Origin: Apostichopus japonicus
Taxonomy: Eukaryota; Echinodermata; Holothuroidea; Aspidochirotida; Stichopodidae
Direction: 5' to 3'
Assembly (NCBI RefSeq): GCF_037975245.1
Contig: NC_092562.1
Coordinates: 31,560,554-31,624,553 of the forward strand
DNA: 64,000 bases
A program made the position numbers and the translations under genes. Below, piece by piece: positions 33,401 to 46,839 of this stretch. The notes under the pieces were generated by a model, which searched no databases, was not told the origin of the DNA, and was given only the letters and a program-made list of their open reading frames with translations. Position 1 is the stretch's first letter, and every line of letters starts with the position of its first letter.

Positions 33401-36400
33401 CTGTATATTAGATACATGTAGGTTGTGTTTGTACATACACCTAGTAGACACACAGCTGTATACTAGATACATGTTGGTTGTGTTTGTACATACACTTAGT
33501 AGACACACAGCTGTATACTAGATACATGTAGGCTGTGTTTTTACATACACTTAGTAGACAGTAGACACACAGCTGTATATTAGATACATGTAGGTTGTGT
33601 TTGTACATACACTTAGTAGACACACAGCTGTATACTAGATACATGTAGGTTGTGTTTGTACATACACTTAGTAGACACACAGCTGTATATTAGATACATG
33701 TAGGTTGTGTTTGTACATACACTTAGTAGACACACAGCTGTATACTAGATACATGTAGGTTGTGTTTGTACATACACTTAGTAGACACACAGCTGTATAC
33801 TAGATACATGTAGGTTGTGTTTGTACATACACTTAGTAGACACACAGCTGTATACTAGATACATGTAGGCTGTGTTTCTACATACACTTAGTAGACACAC
33901 AGCTGTATACTAGATACATGTAGGCTGTGTTTGTACATACACTTAGTAGACACACAGCTGTATACTAGATACATGTAGGTTGTGTTTGTACATACACTTA
34001 GTAGACACACAGCTGTATACTAGATACATGTAGGCTGTGTTTGTACATACACTTAGTAGACACACAGCTGTATACTAGATACATGTAGGTTGTGTTTGTA
34101 CATACACTTAGTAGACACACAGCTGTATACTAGATACATGTAGGCTGTGTTTGTACATACACTTAGTAGACACACAGCTGTATACTAGATACATGTAGGC
34201 TGTGTTTGTACATACACTTAGTAGACACACAGCTGTATACTAGATACATGTAGGTTGTGTTTGTACATACACTTAGTAGACACACAGCTGTATACTAGAT
34301 ACATGTAGGCTGTGTTTGTACATACACTTAGTAGACACACAGCTGTATACTAGATACATGTAGGTTGTGTTTGTACATACACTTAGTAGACACACAGCTG
34401 TATACTAGATACATGTAGGTTGTGTTTGTACATACACTTAGTAGACACACAGCTGTATACTAGATACATGTAGGCTGTGTTTGTACATACACCTAGTAGA
34501 CACACAGCTGTATACTAGATACATGTAGGCTGTGTTTGTACATACACTTAGTAGACACACAGCTGTATACTAGATACATGTAGGTTGTGTTTGTACATAC
34601 ACTTAGTAGACACACAGCTGTATACTAGATACATGTAGGTTGTGTTTGTACATACACTTAGTAGACACACAGCTGTATACTAGATACATGTAGGTTGTGT
34701 TTGTACATACACTTAGTAGACACACAGCTGTATACTAGATACATGTAGGCTGTGTTTGTACATACACCTAGTAGACAGTAGACACACAGCTGTATATTAG
34801 ATACATGTAGGCTGTGTTTTTACATACACTTAGTAGACACACAGCTGTATACTAGATACATGTAGGCTGTGTTTGTACATACACCTAGTAGACAGTAGAC
34901 ACACAGCTGTATATTAGATACATGTAGGCTGTGTTTTTACATACACTTAGTAGACAGTAGACACACAGCTGTATACTAGATACATGTAGGCTGTGTTTTT
35001 ACATACACTTAGTAGACACACAGCTGTATACTAGATACATGTAGGCTGTGTTTTTACATACACTTAGTAGACACACAGCTGTATACTAGATACATGTAGG
35101 TTGTGTTTTTACATACACTTAGTAGACACACAGCTGTATACTAGATACATGTAGGCTGTGTTTTTACATACACTTAGTAGACACACAGCTGTATACTAGA
35201 TACATGTAGGCTGTGTTTTTACATACACTTAGTAGACACACAGCTGTATACTAGATACATGTAGGTTGTGTTTTTACATACACTTAGTAGACACACAGCT
35301 GTATACTAGATACATGTAGGCTGTGTTTTTACATACACTTAGTAGACACACAGCTGTATACTAGATACATGTAGGCTGTGTTTTTACATACACTTAGTAG
35401 ACACACAGCTGTATACTAGATACATGTAGGCTGTGTTTTTACATACACTTAGTAGACACACAGCTGTATACTAGATACATGTAGGTTGTGTTTGTACATA
35501 CACTTAGTAGACACACAGCTGTATACTAGATACATGTAGGCTGTGTTTTTACATACACTTAGTAGACACACAGCTGTATACTAGATACATGTAGGCTGTG
35601 TTTTTACATACACTTAGTAGACACACAGCTGTATACTAGATACATGTAGGCTGTGTTTTTACATACACTTAGTAGACACACAGCTGTATACTAGATACAT
35701 GTAGGTTGTGTTTGTACATACACTTAGTAGACACACAGCTGTATACTAGATACATGTAGGCTGTGTTTTTACATACACTTAGTAGACACACAGCTGTATA
35801 CTAGATACATGTAGGCTGTGTTTTTACATACACTTAGTAGACACACATCTGTATACTAGATACATGTAGGTTGTGTTTGTACATACACTTAGTAGACACA
35901 CAGCTGTATACTAGATACATGTAGGCTGTGTTTTTACATACACTTAGTAGACACACAGCTGTATACTAGATACATGTAGGCTGTGTTTTTACATACACTT
36001 AGTAGACACACAGCTGTATACTAGATACATGTAGGCTGTGTTTTTACATACACTTAGTAGACACACAGCTGTATACTAGATACATGTAGGTTGTGTTTGT
36101 ACATACACTTAGTAGACACACAGCTGTATATTAGATACATGTAGGCTGTGTTTTTACATACACTTAGTAGACACACAGCTGTATACTAGATACATGTAGG
36201 CTGTGTTTTTACATACACTTAGTAGACACACAGCTGTATACTAGATACATGTAGGCTGTGTTTTTACATACACTTAGTAGACACACAGCTGTATACTAGA
36301 TACATGTAGGCTGTGTTTTTACATACACGTAGTAGATACACAGCTGTATACTAGATACATGTAGGCTGTGTTTGTACATACACCTAGTAGACACACAGCT

Positions 36401-39400
36401 GTATACTAGATACATGTAGGCTGTGTTTGTACATACACCTAGTAGACACACAGCTGTATACTAGATACATGTAGGCTGTGTTTGTACATACACCTAGTAG
36501 ACACACAGCTGTATACTAGATACATGTAGGTTGTGTTTGTACATACACTTAGTAGACACACAGCTGTATACTAGATACATGTAGGCTGTGTTTTTACATA
36601 CACTTAGTAGACACACAGCTGTATACTAGATACATGTAGGCTGTGTTTTTACATACACCTAGTAGACACACAGCTGTATACTAGATACATGTAGGCTGTG
36701 TTTTTACATACACCTAGTAGACACACAGCTGTATACTAGATACATGTAGGCTGTGTTTGTACATACACCTAGTAGACACACAGCTGTATACTAGATACAT
36801 GTAGGTTGTGTTTGTACATACACTTAGTAGACACACAGCTGTATACTAGATACATGTAGGCTGTGTTTTTACATACACTTAGTAGACACACAGCTGTATA
36901 CTAGATACATGTAGGCTGTGTTTTTACATACACCTAGTAGACACACAGCTGTATACTAGATACATGTAGGCTGTGTTTGTACATACACCTAGTAGACACA
37001 CAGCTGTATACTAGATACATGTAGGTTGTGTTTGTACATACACTTAGTAGACACACAGCTGTATACTAGATACATGTAGGCTGTGTTTTTACATACACTT
37101 AGTAGACACACAGCTGTATACTAGATACATGTAGGCTGTGTTTTTACATACACCTAGTAGACACACAGCTGTATACTAGATACATGTAGGCTGTGTTTTT
37201 ACATACACCTAGTAGACACACAGCTGTATACTAGATACATGTAGGCTGTGTTTGTACATACACCTAGTAGACACACAGCTGTATACTAGATACATGTAGG
37301 TTGTGTTTGTACATACACTTAGTAGACACACAGCTGTATACTAGATACATGTAGGCTGTGTTTTTACATACACTTAGTAGACACACAGCTGTATACTAGA
37401 TACATGTAGGCTGTGTTTTTACATACACCTAGTAGACACACAGCTGTATACTAGATACATGTAGGCTGTGTTTGTACATACACCTAGTAGACACACAGCT
37501 GTATACTAGATACATGTAGGTTGTGTTTGTACATACACTTAGTAGACACACAGCTGTATACTAGATACATGTAGGCTGTGTTTTTACATACACCTAGTAG
37601 ACACACAGCTGTATACTAGATACATGTAGGCTGTGTTTTTACATACACCTAGTAGACACACAGCTGTATACTAGATACATGTAGGCTGTGTTTGTACATA
37701 CACCTAGTAGACACACAGCTGTATACTAGATACATGTAGGCTGTGTTTGTACATACACCTAGTAGACACACAGCTGTATACTAGATACATGTAGGTTGTG
37801 TTTGTACATACACTTAGTAGACACACAGCTGTATACTAGATACATGTAGGCTGTGTTTTTACATACACTTAGTAGACACACAGCTGTATACTAGATACAT
37901 GTAGGCTGTGTTTTTACATACACCTAGTAGACACACAGCTGTATACTAGATACATGTAGGTTGTGTTTGTACATACACTTAGTAGACACACAGCTGTATA
38001 CTAGATACATGTAGGCTGTGTTTGTACATACACCTAGTAGACACACAGCTGTATACTAGATACATGTAGGCTGTGTTTTTACATACACTTAGTAGACACA
38101 CAGCTGTATACTAGATACATGTAGGTTGTGTTGTACATACACTTAGTAGACACACAGCTGTATACTAGATACATGTAGGCTGTGTTTTTACATACACCTA
38201 GTAGACACACAGCTGTATACTAGATACATGTAGGCTGTGTTTGTACATACACCTAGTAGACACACAGCTGTATACTAGATACATGTAGGTTGTGTTTGTA
38301 CATACACTTAGTAGACACACAGCTGTATACTAGATACATGTAGGCTGTGTTTTTACATACACCTAGTAGACACACAGCTGTATACTAGATACATGTAGGC
38401 TGTGTTTGTACATACACCTAGTAGACACACAGCTGTATACTAGATACATGTAGGTTGTGTTTGTACATACACTTAGTAGACACACAGCTGTATACTAGAT
38501 ACATGTAGGCTGTGTTTTTACATACACCTAGTAGACACACAGCTGTATACTAGATACATGTAGGTTATGTTTTGGCTTCATTTCACTTCTGTATACCTAT
38601 GTCATGGTTTTGACCTGCTTTGACATACAATTATGTGTGATTGCAATGACAAATAAATGTAATGGCAAATAAATATAAATTAAATGATAATCAAGCAGCT
38701 TTGCCATGTCACTGTCAAAGATGTAATTTATTGTACATGAAGTTATAAAGTAGTAAATGATACTAAAAAATGAACTAAACACATTCATATTCAGAATTAA
38801 AATAAAAGTAATATTGATGTGCGGGCAAACCATTCTCATTCTCTGTGTTTGTATTTTATGTCACCATTAATCTTCACGAGCCCATTGTTGTTTTATTGTC
38901 TTTCTTCAGTCTCACGAGAGAAAGTGTCATAGTAGCGAAGATCCGAAGAATGAGGAGGCAAAGATGACCGTTACCAAGATGACAAAACTGACCGCTTGGC
39001 CTCATTATAAGTCTGCGGACAGGGCGACCAAGATCGTTGAATGTCAAATCTGTAAGAAGAAGATGAAGAGGTCTTCGCTGAGACATCACATGGAGACTCA
39101 TAATCCAGAGGGTGTGGCTTGTCCAATCTGTCATAAAGTCTATAGTTCAACGTGCAGCCTCAGGACTCACACACAGACTCACGGGGAGAGGAAGTTCCAT
39201 TGCACGGTATGCGGTAAGAGGTTTCACCAGAGACAAGGCCTAGTAACGCACACTCGTATACATACCAATGAAAAGCCACTCAAGTGTCGTATGTGCGGGG
39301 AAGCATTCTCACGACAGCAGGCTAGGATAAACCATGAAAGACGACACACCGGGGAGAAGCCATACTCATGTACCATCTGTGTGAAAGACTGGAGAGATAG

Positions 39401-40458
39401 GACCACGTACCTCCACCATATGAGAAGGAACCACCCGAACGAGTAAGTGAAGAACAATAACCACCATCATCTAAATATGTAATGATAAGTAACAATGGGT
39501 ATGATATAACAACATAAGTGGGTCTTTGAACAATGGGTGTGATATAACAACATAAGTGGGTCTTTGAACAATGGGTGTGATATAACAACATAAGTGGGTC
39601 TTTGAATAATAGGTGTCATATAACAACATAAGTGGGTCTTTGAACAATGTGTGTCACATAACAACATAAGTGGGTCTTTGCACAATGGGTGTGATATAAC
39701 AACATATCTGGGTCTTTGAACAATGGGTGTGATATAAATGGGTCTTTGAACAATGGGTGTGTTATAACAATATAGTGGGTCTTTGAATAATAGGTGTCAT
39801 GTAACATCATAAGTGGGTCTTTGAACAATGGGTGTTATAACAACATAAGTGGGTCTTTGAACAATGGGTGTCATATAACAATATAAGTGGGTCTTTGAAC
39901 AATGTGTGTCACATAACAACATAAGTGGGTCTTTGCACAATGGGTGTGATATAACAACATATCTGGGTCTTTGAACAATGGGTATGATATAAATGGGTCT
40001 TTGAACAATGGGTGTGTTATAACAATATAAGTGGGTCTTTGAACAATGGGTGTGATAAAACAACATTAGTGGGTCTTTGAACAATGGGTGTGATAAAACA
40101 GCATATATAAAGTGGTTTTCTTATGATTTGGGTCGTTGGAAATTTCAGGCAACTTTGTCAACTAAACAACAAGATAGTTAAGTAAACATTGGGTTCATGG
40201 ACCTGTTCAGCTTATCCTATTCAGCTTATCCTATTCAGCTTATCCTATTCAGCTGTGTATTAGACAACCTGATGTGGGCACAACATCCAACAATGCACCC
40301 ACATTTAAAAGTATTGCAGTCTTCACACTGCTTAATACTGCTGAGGCAGTTTATTAAAGGGACAACAAGAAGCTAATATGTGTTTTGCATTTTTCTTTAT
40401 TTGCAGGCCTGTGATGACATTGAAGAAGCAGTACTTAAGAAGCAGAGTGGACCAGTAA
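30480..40458 (+). CDS. ZfD: diverged eight-finger C2H2 paralogue
   Basis: Exons are 31765-32877, 38910-39442 and 40407-40458 (565 residues), plus a proposed initiator ATG at 30480-30482. The N-terminal domain is recognisable (VKVLDRKAPYLFVWWNE, LVTCECQ). It is followed by a Lys-rich block and a strongly acidic run (residues ~100-160), then eight C2H2 fingers from about residue 300. The equivalent of finger 4 in ZfA-C is missing. Finger 3 is split by a 6 kb phase-0 intron filled with a minisatellite. ZfA-C have no intron there, and ZfD lacks their intron in finger 8. The last intron (phase 2, after the final His) is shared by all four. A DNA-binding nuclear role is inferred. The 5' exon is the weakest part. 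Confidence 0.8.
31765..32877 (+). CDS. ZfD exon with N-terminal domain and fingers 1-3 (part)
   Basis: Acceptor ctattttcag, donor gtaggt, phase 0. It ends within finger 3 (CRYCENTYAQEGACR), before its histidines. Confidence 0.88.
32974..38572. repeat. 55-bp minisatellite, about 100 units, in ZfD intron
   Basis: Tandem 55-bp units around 'agctgtatactagatacat' and 'acatacacttagtagacac'. Occasional 62-bp units carry an extra 'gtagaca'. Three variable positions (aggC/Ttgtg, tttG/Ttac, cacT/Ctag) form ordered higher-order patterns, 3-4 units long in the middle and 4-6 units after about 36.3 kb. It starts 97 bp after the exon. Minus-strand open frames in it are not genes. Confidence 0.95.
38910..39442 (+). 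CDS. ZfD exon with the rest of finger 3 and fingers 4-8
   Basis: Acceptor tttcttcag, donor gtaagt, phase 0 to phase 2. It opens SHERKCH, which supplies the two histidines for finger 3, and ends with CTICVKDWRDRTTYLHH and NHPNE. Confidence 0.92.
39493..40105. repeat. 38-bp minisatellite after ZfD finger exon
   Basis: About 16 imperfect units built from 'acataagtgggtctttgaac' and 'aatgggtgtgatataaca'. Some units are shortened. It lies in the last ZfD intron, about 50 bp after the donor. Confidence 0.92.
40407..40458 (+). CDS. ZfD last coding exon
   Basis: Acceptor ttatttgcag; codes PVMTLKKQYLRSRVDQ and ends at TAA 40456-40458. It corresponds in position and phase to the 88-nt last exons of ZfA-C but is shorter. 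Confidence 0.82.
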
Positions 40459-41679
40459 TGACTCTGAGGTTATTTCTATTACATACAGTCACACATGATC
40501 TTATGATGATAATATTGTAAATGTCAAACAGGTGTTTGATGTTTCTATAACTTCATATTTCATATCCAAAATGACTTCCATTTCCTAATGTCTTGACTTC
40601 CTTTTATATCATTCCACCTTTGATGGAACAACTAGTAGCGTTAAAGTGTTTCTCAAGATTCAAGCAGTTCATTTAAGAATATGAAACATTCACACTGCAA
40701 GCTGCTTTTAGATGCTGCAATCACAGTGAAGAGCTTAGTTATGAAAATCCCCCATTTGAGGGTGTGTGGAGGGGTCGCCTCGTACACTTAATCAGTCCAG
40801 CCCCCTCCCCTCCCCTCCCCCCAACAACAAAAGCCAAGGACGGAACAGAGTGATCAGCAACTAACAATACTACTAAATTCCCTTTGATGGACTGAGTTAT
40901 ATGAACAGTGGTACAATGATGCACCATGGTCAGTTTTGAAATTCATTCACATGTGGTCATTGGAGGCTGTAATGACATGCAGCATGTTAATATGATAAAT
41001 GCCTTATCCCTCCATGTGATGTATAATTAAGTGATATCATGCAGACAGCATGCCTATCCCAAGTTCCCAACAACTTATTTTTGTTTTTGACATCTAATGG
41101 GTAATCAGATATTACTGTGTGAAGGATACCAGTGCTGTGTGAAGGAAAGCATTATGATGAAGTAACAACATCAATAGTAAATAGTGGTTGTAATTGCAAC
41201 AATGGAAACAAAAAACATGGCCCATCACAGTGTGCAATCTACTTTCCCTTAGATGAAATGAAGAAATTTACAATTTAATTCTATATCTCATTATAGGAAC
41301 AAGCTATGTCAACAGGGACTGTGTGTCTGTGTCTGTTATTGCTTGCTCTGTATATTGTCATGGTTATCACTGATACATCATTAAATATGTCACCTGCTGG
41401 AATTATAATGAATGAGCTATGAGGTCAGATGAGATGGGGTAGGAGAGGGTGGGGGAGTAGGGTACAGATGATTTCAAGTGATGTAACTCTCATAAGTCTA
41501 ACAGTTTTGTTGCCTTTGGTTTTACTTATTCTGCCCCAATTACTATATGCAAATAAGGGTAGAAATATGTACATCAGGTATGCATGGGTTGATATTTGTT
41601 TGAAAAGGTAACATGGTTTTTTGAGGTATCATATATTTTGTATATACGTCACAGATCAATAAAAATGCTTCATCATTAT

Positions 41680-41935
41680 CAATTGTTTGAAATCCACTCA
41701 CTTCGTTGGTCAATTGTTTTAAGTGGTCAGATCCTTTGAATACACTCACTTTTTTTGGTAAATTGTTTAAAGTGATCAGATCCTTTGAATCCACTCACTT
41801 CGTTGGTCAATTGTTTTAAGTGGTCAGATCCTTTGAATACACTCACTTTTTTGGTCAATTGTGTGAAATGATCAGATCCTTTGAATCCACACATTTGGTC
41901 AAGTGTTTGAAGTAATAAGATCCTTTGAATGCACT
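41680..41935. repeat. ~48-bp degenerate tandem repeat
   Basis: About five units of 'gatcctttgaatccactcac', 'ttggtcaattgttt' and 'aagtg(a/g)tca'. Confidence 0.85.
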
Positions 41936-44224
41936 CCTCTTTTTAAAGGAAGTTGATTTTGATCAATTTGAAGCTATTCGAGACTTAATATCCTATAACA
42001 ATTTTCAACAAGTTTTGATTCAAATGTTGAGTAACAAGCCATAGGTCTTTAAAAATCAAGCAAACTTTAATGGTTGCTTTTATTGCCCTTTCCAATCACT
42101 CTTGAATCACTCTTTAATAATGGGCATGTAGCAAATGATATGGCCAAAGCCAATACTCGGTACCTTCTAACACTTTGAAATTAACCAGAAAGCCAGCAGG
42201 CTTAGTGATTCCTTGCAAGATTATATATAGAATCACCTGATTGATGGAGCAACTGAGGAAAATGTGTCCTGAAGTCAAGTACCAGAAAATCATAATGGAC
42301 AGGTAACAGTCATTAGTGAGAGTGGAAACCCTCTCAGCCACTTAAAAGAGGAAAGGTCAAATGCTATGACAGTGATACAGAACAGCCATTCATCATACAA
42401 TTGAGTTTGCAAGCTTACAAGGTTTCCAGACTTTGACCTCATTTGAATTCAAATGACCTTCCATCAGCATCATCTTTGGGCAAATATTTGGACAATATCT
42501 GTCACTTAATGTACTTTTTGTAATAACACCACTAATAGGGGCTACTTTAATCCACTACCTCCCTTGAGATATCATGTTCACATCGATGAATACGAACAAC
42601 AATCCCAAACCAGTTCTAGCCCAGGGGAACTTACATACCAAATATGAAATGTACCTCAGTTATCCTTCTGAAGGTAAGAGCGTTTACGAGCAAGTGTCAC
42701 ACACATGCCAGCACCATCGGCAAGGAATAACAAACTTTCCAGTTTCAATTGACTTGAAGCTATCAACATGACCACCGGAGGGGAAGAAAAACAGGATAGA
42801 AATATTTGTTGGAAAACACAACAACTGATTATTTTGCCATTTATTTTATTTCTACTTGACATTGCAATATTTCACTGAAGGCAATTCACACAGTTCTAAG
42901 TAAACATTAAATTCAAACAGTGATGTCCAATACTCAAAAAATATGATTCAGTCTAGTTGGTTGCTATGCACAACACCTGCTGAATGAGAGAAATCTATGA
43001 ATGCAAAAATAACTATTCTTCAAAGAAATGAAGTAGCATGGTACTTAACCTTTTAAATTTAATTAATATCGAATATTTATTATTTTAAGAACTAATTATA
43101 ATTCATAGCATTAACACTCATGCCAGGTGCTTTGAAGAACCATCACCCAAGACAGCCTAGCTGCAAAAAAACCCACAGAACTCATCCACTCTTAACTGAA
43201 GTCCCCAGTCTGGCATTCACTATTAACTTAATTGTCAGTGTTCATAATTTTATATATTTTCATTGTTCTGAAATTCTAGAATTTGATATTCAAAAGCAGT
43301 AAAGTTAACCCACAGAGCTGTTTTAATTAAGGAGCCTCAAAGCTCTGGGTATTAATATAATATCAGTATTTTATTGACAAGCTTGAGGACAGCTAGTAGA
43401 TAGAACAAAAATAAACAGGATACATTTGTACTTTATTTATACATTACCTGTGACCTACTTAAGAAATGTTAAACTTCTAACCTTCATTGCATTGTATACT
43501 CATGATATAATGACAAGACCCAATCATAGCATACTATATAGAGCTGAGGGAAGTATGTTTTAAACCAGCAGCATTTTTCCTACTTAGTATTTCTATATAG
43601 TTCAACAAAACTGAAAATAAGTAGATTAATATGGAGTATAGAATGGATACAATGTATCATAGACATGATTTTATTTTTTGCAATATGTTGCATTCAACAA
43701 TATAATTTTTGCGGATATATCTTGGCCTGGTTTGATAACAAGCAACTTTGAAAAATGACAGAAACAAGGTAAAGTATAGGAATAATTGAAAATTAAAACA
43801 TAGCTAGCAGAACCAGTGGGTTATTGAATGATGAAGTAAGGTATTCATGTAAGTTTGTAACAGATCACCAATATTGAGATGATTAAAGGCACGAAGAAGT
43901 GACAAACCTGAAAGGCTAAGCTAAAGAAATAAGAACCACAAGAAAAAGAGAGAGAAGGGTATAATTACTAGATAATCCTAAGTCTTGAAATGACTCTGCA
44001 ACAAGTCTATGCATAAAGTTTATTACTGTAACCTCAAACAAAGAACCTAGTGAGAGAAGTAAGCAAATGTTAAAGGCCTGTGACGTCGCATCAGTCACAA
44101 TATGTACCGATGGATGAACACACTATAAACATGACAGAGTTTGTGAGAGCTGTACAGATTGATGGAGACCTATGCATAGTATTGAGCTAGCTTGAGAGGG
44201 CTATGTTAAGTTAAGCACTACTGG

Positions 44225-44395
44225 AGCATATGACAACAAACAATACATGTATTGAAGCAGTTAATAAAATACCTCTCTGACTACTCACAAATACATAGTA
44301 CATAACATAGCATATGACAACAAATAATACATGTATTGAAGCAGTTAATAAAATACCTTTCTGACTGCTCACAAATACATAACTTGGCATAAAAT
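44225..44395. repeat. 85-bp direct duplication
   Basis: Two copies starting 'gcatatgacaacaaa.aatac', with the second offset by 85 bp, differing at a few sites. Confidence 0.85.
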
Positions 44396-45650
44396 CCATC
44401 ATTTCATAAGAAACATGTCTTTGTACAAGACGTAGCTAAGTAATGGATAGTAAACTTACTATTTAGAGATCTTTGAGTAACATTCACAATATAAACTTTC
44501 ACTAACATGGTACATGATTATAATGGTTTCCATGGGAACCCATTCAAATCCAACTTGGATGAAAAGTGAGACATCGTCATTAATCCTGTCACAGAGATCA
44601 AAGATAATGATATATATACATGAGCTAGATAAATGGTCTCTTGGAGAAAATAAACTAAAACTTTCATATCTACGACTGTTACCTTGTAAGTGAATAAAAT
44701 GACGATTATGCTTTGGGTCATTGGAACGTGGACGTTATCTAAAAGTCCAATTCATTGCAGAATAAGAACAAGAATAAAGCAAAAGAAAATACATATTATA
44801 ATCTTTGATTGTACTGGTATCCCATAATCCCAAGCCCAAAAAAATACACAGAAAAATGATTTCCTTTGTAGATGTACTTAATACTTCCCAGTGACAATTT
44901 CCCGTAGTCCAGCTTTGATGAAAACAATAATACCTTTAGCAACGAGTGGTGAAGACCAGTTAATTAGAATGTCACGATTATTAATAACGTAAGTACCCTG
45001 TATATATCTTAATATCTATTCTTATTCAAATATCAATTACACATGATTAAGCTTATTTCTTAAAAAAGTAAATTTGTTTATTACTTTGAAAACCTGATGA
45101 ATGAGAGAAAAAGTTATGGCACGAATTAGTTTTTATTTGTTATAGAGATGAGCAACCAACCAACAACGATTGAGAAAAGTATGTTATAGCTCACAAACTG
45201 AAAAAGCCTTTTTAAGAGTGAATTTGCATTAATTTCAAATATGATTTCAAATATATACTTATATACATATATGGCCAGCTGGTCACCAAAACACACAAGA
45301 GAATGATTTGTATATGAATATACTAAAACATCAATATCAAGTTGGTTGTAGTTTATTTAGGAGATATAAATACTTTCAGAAAAGGTGCATGATCGAAATA
45401 ATGAAGATGATCAGAAGGCTATGACCTAGCCATTTATTAATAGCTCAAACTGGTCACAAAAATGTGTCTTGTGTAACTATCGAAGCTTTATGAATATATA
45501 ATAGGCACTGCAACAATAGATTTTTTTCATTATACTATTCTAGTCATAAATATTTACAAACGCTAAACTTTACAATGAATAGCTAATACTATCAAAATAC
45601 AAGTACTTCAAATGTTTTGTATGAACAACGTGTCCTGTCAAATCTAATTT

Positions 45651-45845
45651 GAGTCACTCCAAGATTAATGTATGTCATCCAGTTACAGATTTGTTGACAA
45701 TTGACAATTCATAATCATGGACGTTAAATATGAATCTAAGAGACTGACTTCGGTCAGCTTGCGGCTTTGATAAGCCAATGAGGCTTCTTCGAGAGTTCCT
45801 GCTTGCAGGAGGATCTAAAAATACATACAAATACATACATACAAA
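45651..45845 (+). mobile_element. 5'-truncated tRNA-derived SINE
   Basis: It matches the body of the SINE at 48365-48612 from 'gagtcactccaagatt' onward and ends in an (ATACATACAA)-type tail. The tRNA-like head is missing. It lies downstream of the GLDC stop codon. Confidence 0.8.
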
Positions 45846-46135
45846 ATAAACTCTTGTGTGAAAAAAACAATTCATTCCTGCTTCATTGAAAACAACAGAT
45901 CAAATTTGCCTTAATATTCATTGCTTCCATATGATCCACCTTAGGTATAAACTATCCTTCATTTATTGACAAGAGTGACATATCCGATCCTACAATTCAT
46001 TATCTTAATACTCACGTTTCTCTTGGTAAATGCTATATATGCTAGCAATGGACAAAGATACTAGTATATATTTATCGAATCCATGCCATCAAGCAAGTAA
46101 TATTAAACTAAAAACATAACAAAACATCTACCCGT

Positions 46136-46718
46136 CTTGTGATATTTTACGTATGGTACGGTTTTCCTCTACCTCATAGCTTCCTGTTCTTGTGTTATTT
46201 TACGTATGGTACAGTTTTCCTCTACCTCATAGCTTCCTGGTCTTGTGATATTTTACGTATGGTACAGTTTTCCTCTACCTCATAGCTTCCTGTTCTTGTG
46301 TTATTTTACGTATGGTACGGTTTTCCTCTACCTCATAGCTTCCTGTTCTTGTGTTATTTTACGTATGGTACAGTTTTCCTCTACCTCATAGCTTCCTGGT
46401 CTTGTGATATTTTACGTATGGTACAGTTTTCCTCTACCTCATAGCTTCCTGGTCTTGTGATATTTTACGTATGGTACAGTTTTCCTCTACCTCATAGCTT
46501 CCTGGTCTTGTGATATTTTACGTATGGTACAGTTTTCCTCTACCTCATAGCTTCCTGGTCTTGTGTTATTTTACGTATGGTACAGTTTTCCTCTACCTCA
46601 TAGCTTCCTGGTCTTGTGTTATTTTACGTATGGTACAGTTTTCCTCTACCTCATAGCTTCCTGGTCTTGTGTTATTTTACGTATGGTACAGTTTTCCTCT
46701 ACCTCATAGCTTCCTGGT
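46136..46718 (-). repeat. GLDC: 53-bp array carrying the GLDC stop codon, 11 units
   Basis: Eleven units of exactly 53 bp. On the minus strand each contains 'caggaagctatgaggtag', which is the last five codons plus the TAG stop. Only the unit nearest the gene (46666-46718) is the functional end; the other ten lie in the 3' UTR. Confidence 0.95.
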
Positions 46719-46839
46719 CATCTACATAATCCCCGTAAGAGTCCATACTTGGGCAAGTACAAATCAGGTTTTTATCCCCGTATAAGTCATCGACGCGACC
46801 CACCGACGGCCAAAACTTGCTCTCAGGCTTCACAAAGGG
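46699..46839 (-). CDS. GLDC: GLDC last coding exon
   Basis: Phase 0 in. It codes [18 protein letters not shown] through LICTCPSMD to the TAG at 46699-46701. The final residues (DDQEAMR) lie in the repeat unit that is duplicated downstream. Confidence 0.95.
   Translation of the reverse strand, partial: PFVKPESKFWPSVGRVDDLYGDKNLICTCPSMDSYGDYVDDQEAMR

Larger units (their letters stand above)
40459..46135. other. Convergent 3' regions of ZfD and GLDC
   Basis: A plus-strand AATAAA at 41658-41663 is a candidate ZfD poly(A) signal. A TTTATT at 45962-45967 is a candidate GLDC poly(A) signal on the minus strand. Repeats are a 48-bp type array at 41680-41935 ('gatcctttgaatccactcac') and a two-unit 85-bp duplication at 44225-44395. 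I see no further gene. Confidence 0.45.

Noticed and set aside
32980-33680. Minus-strand open frames with CLLSVCTN-type repeats
   Set aside because: By-products of the 55-bp minisatellite; the frames change with each 62-bp unit.
32974-40105. CRISPR-like regular arrays
   Set aside because: The units are head-to-tail tandem repeats with no unique spacers, in a eukaryotic intron.
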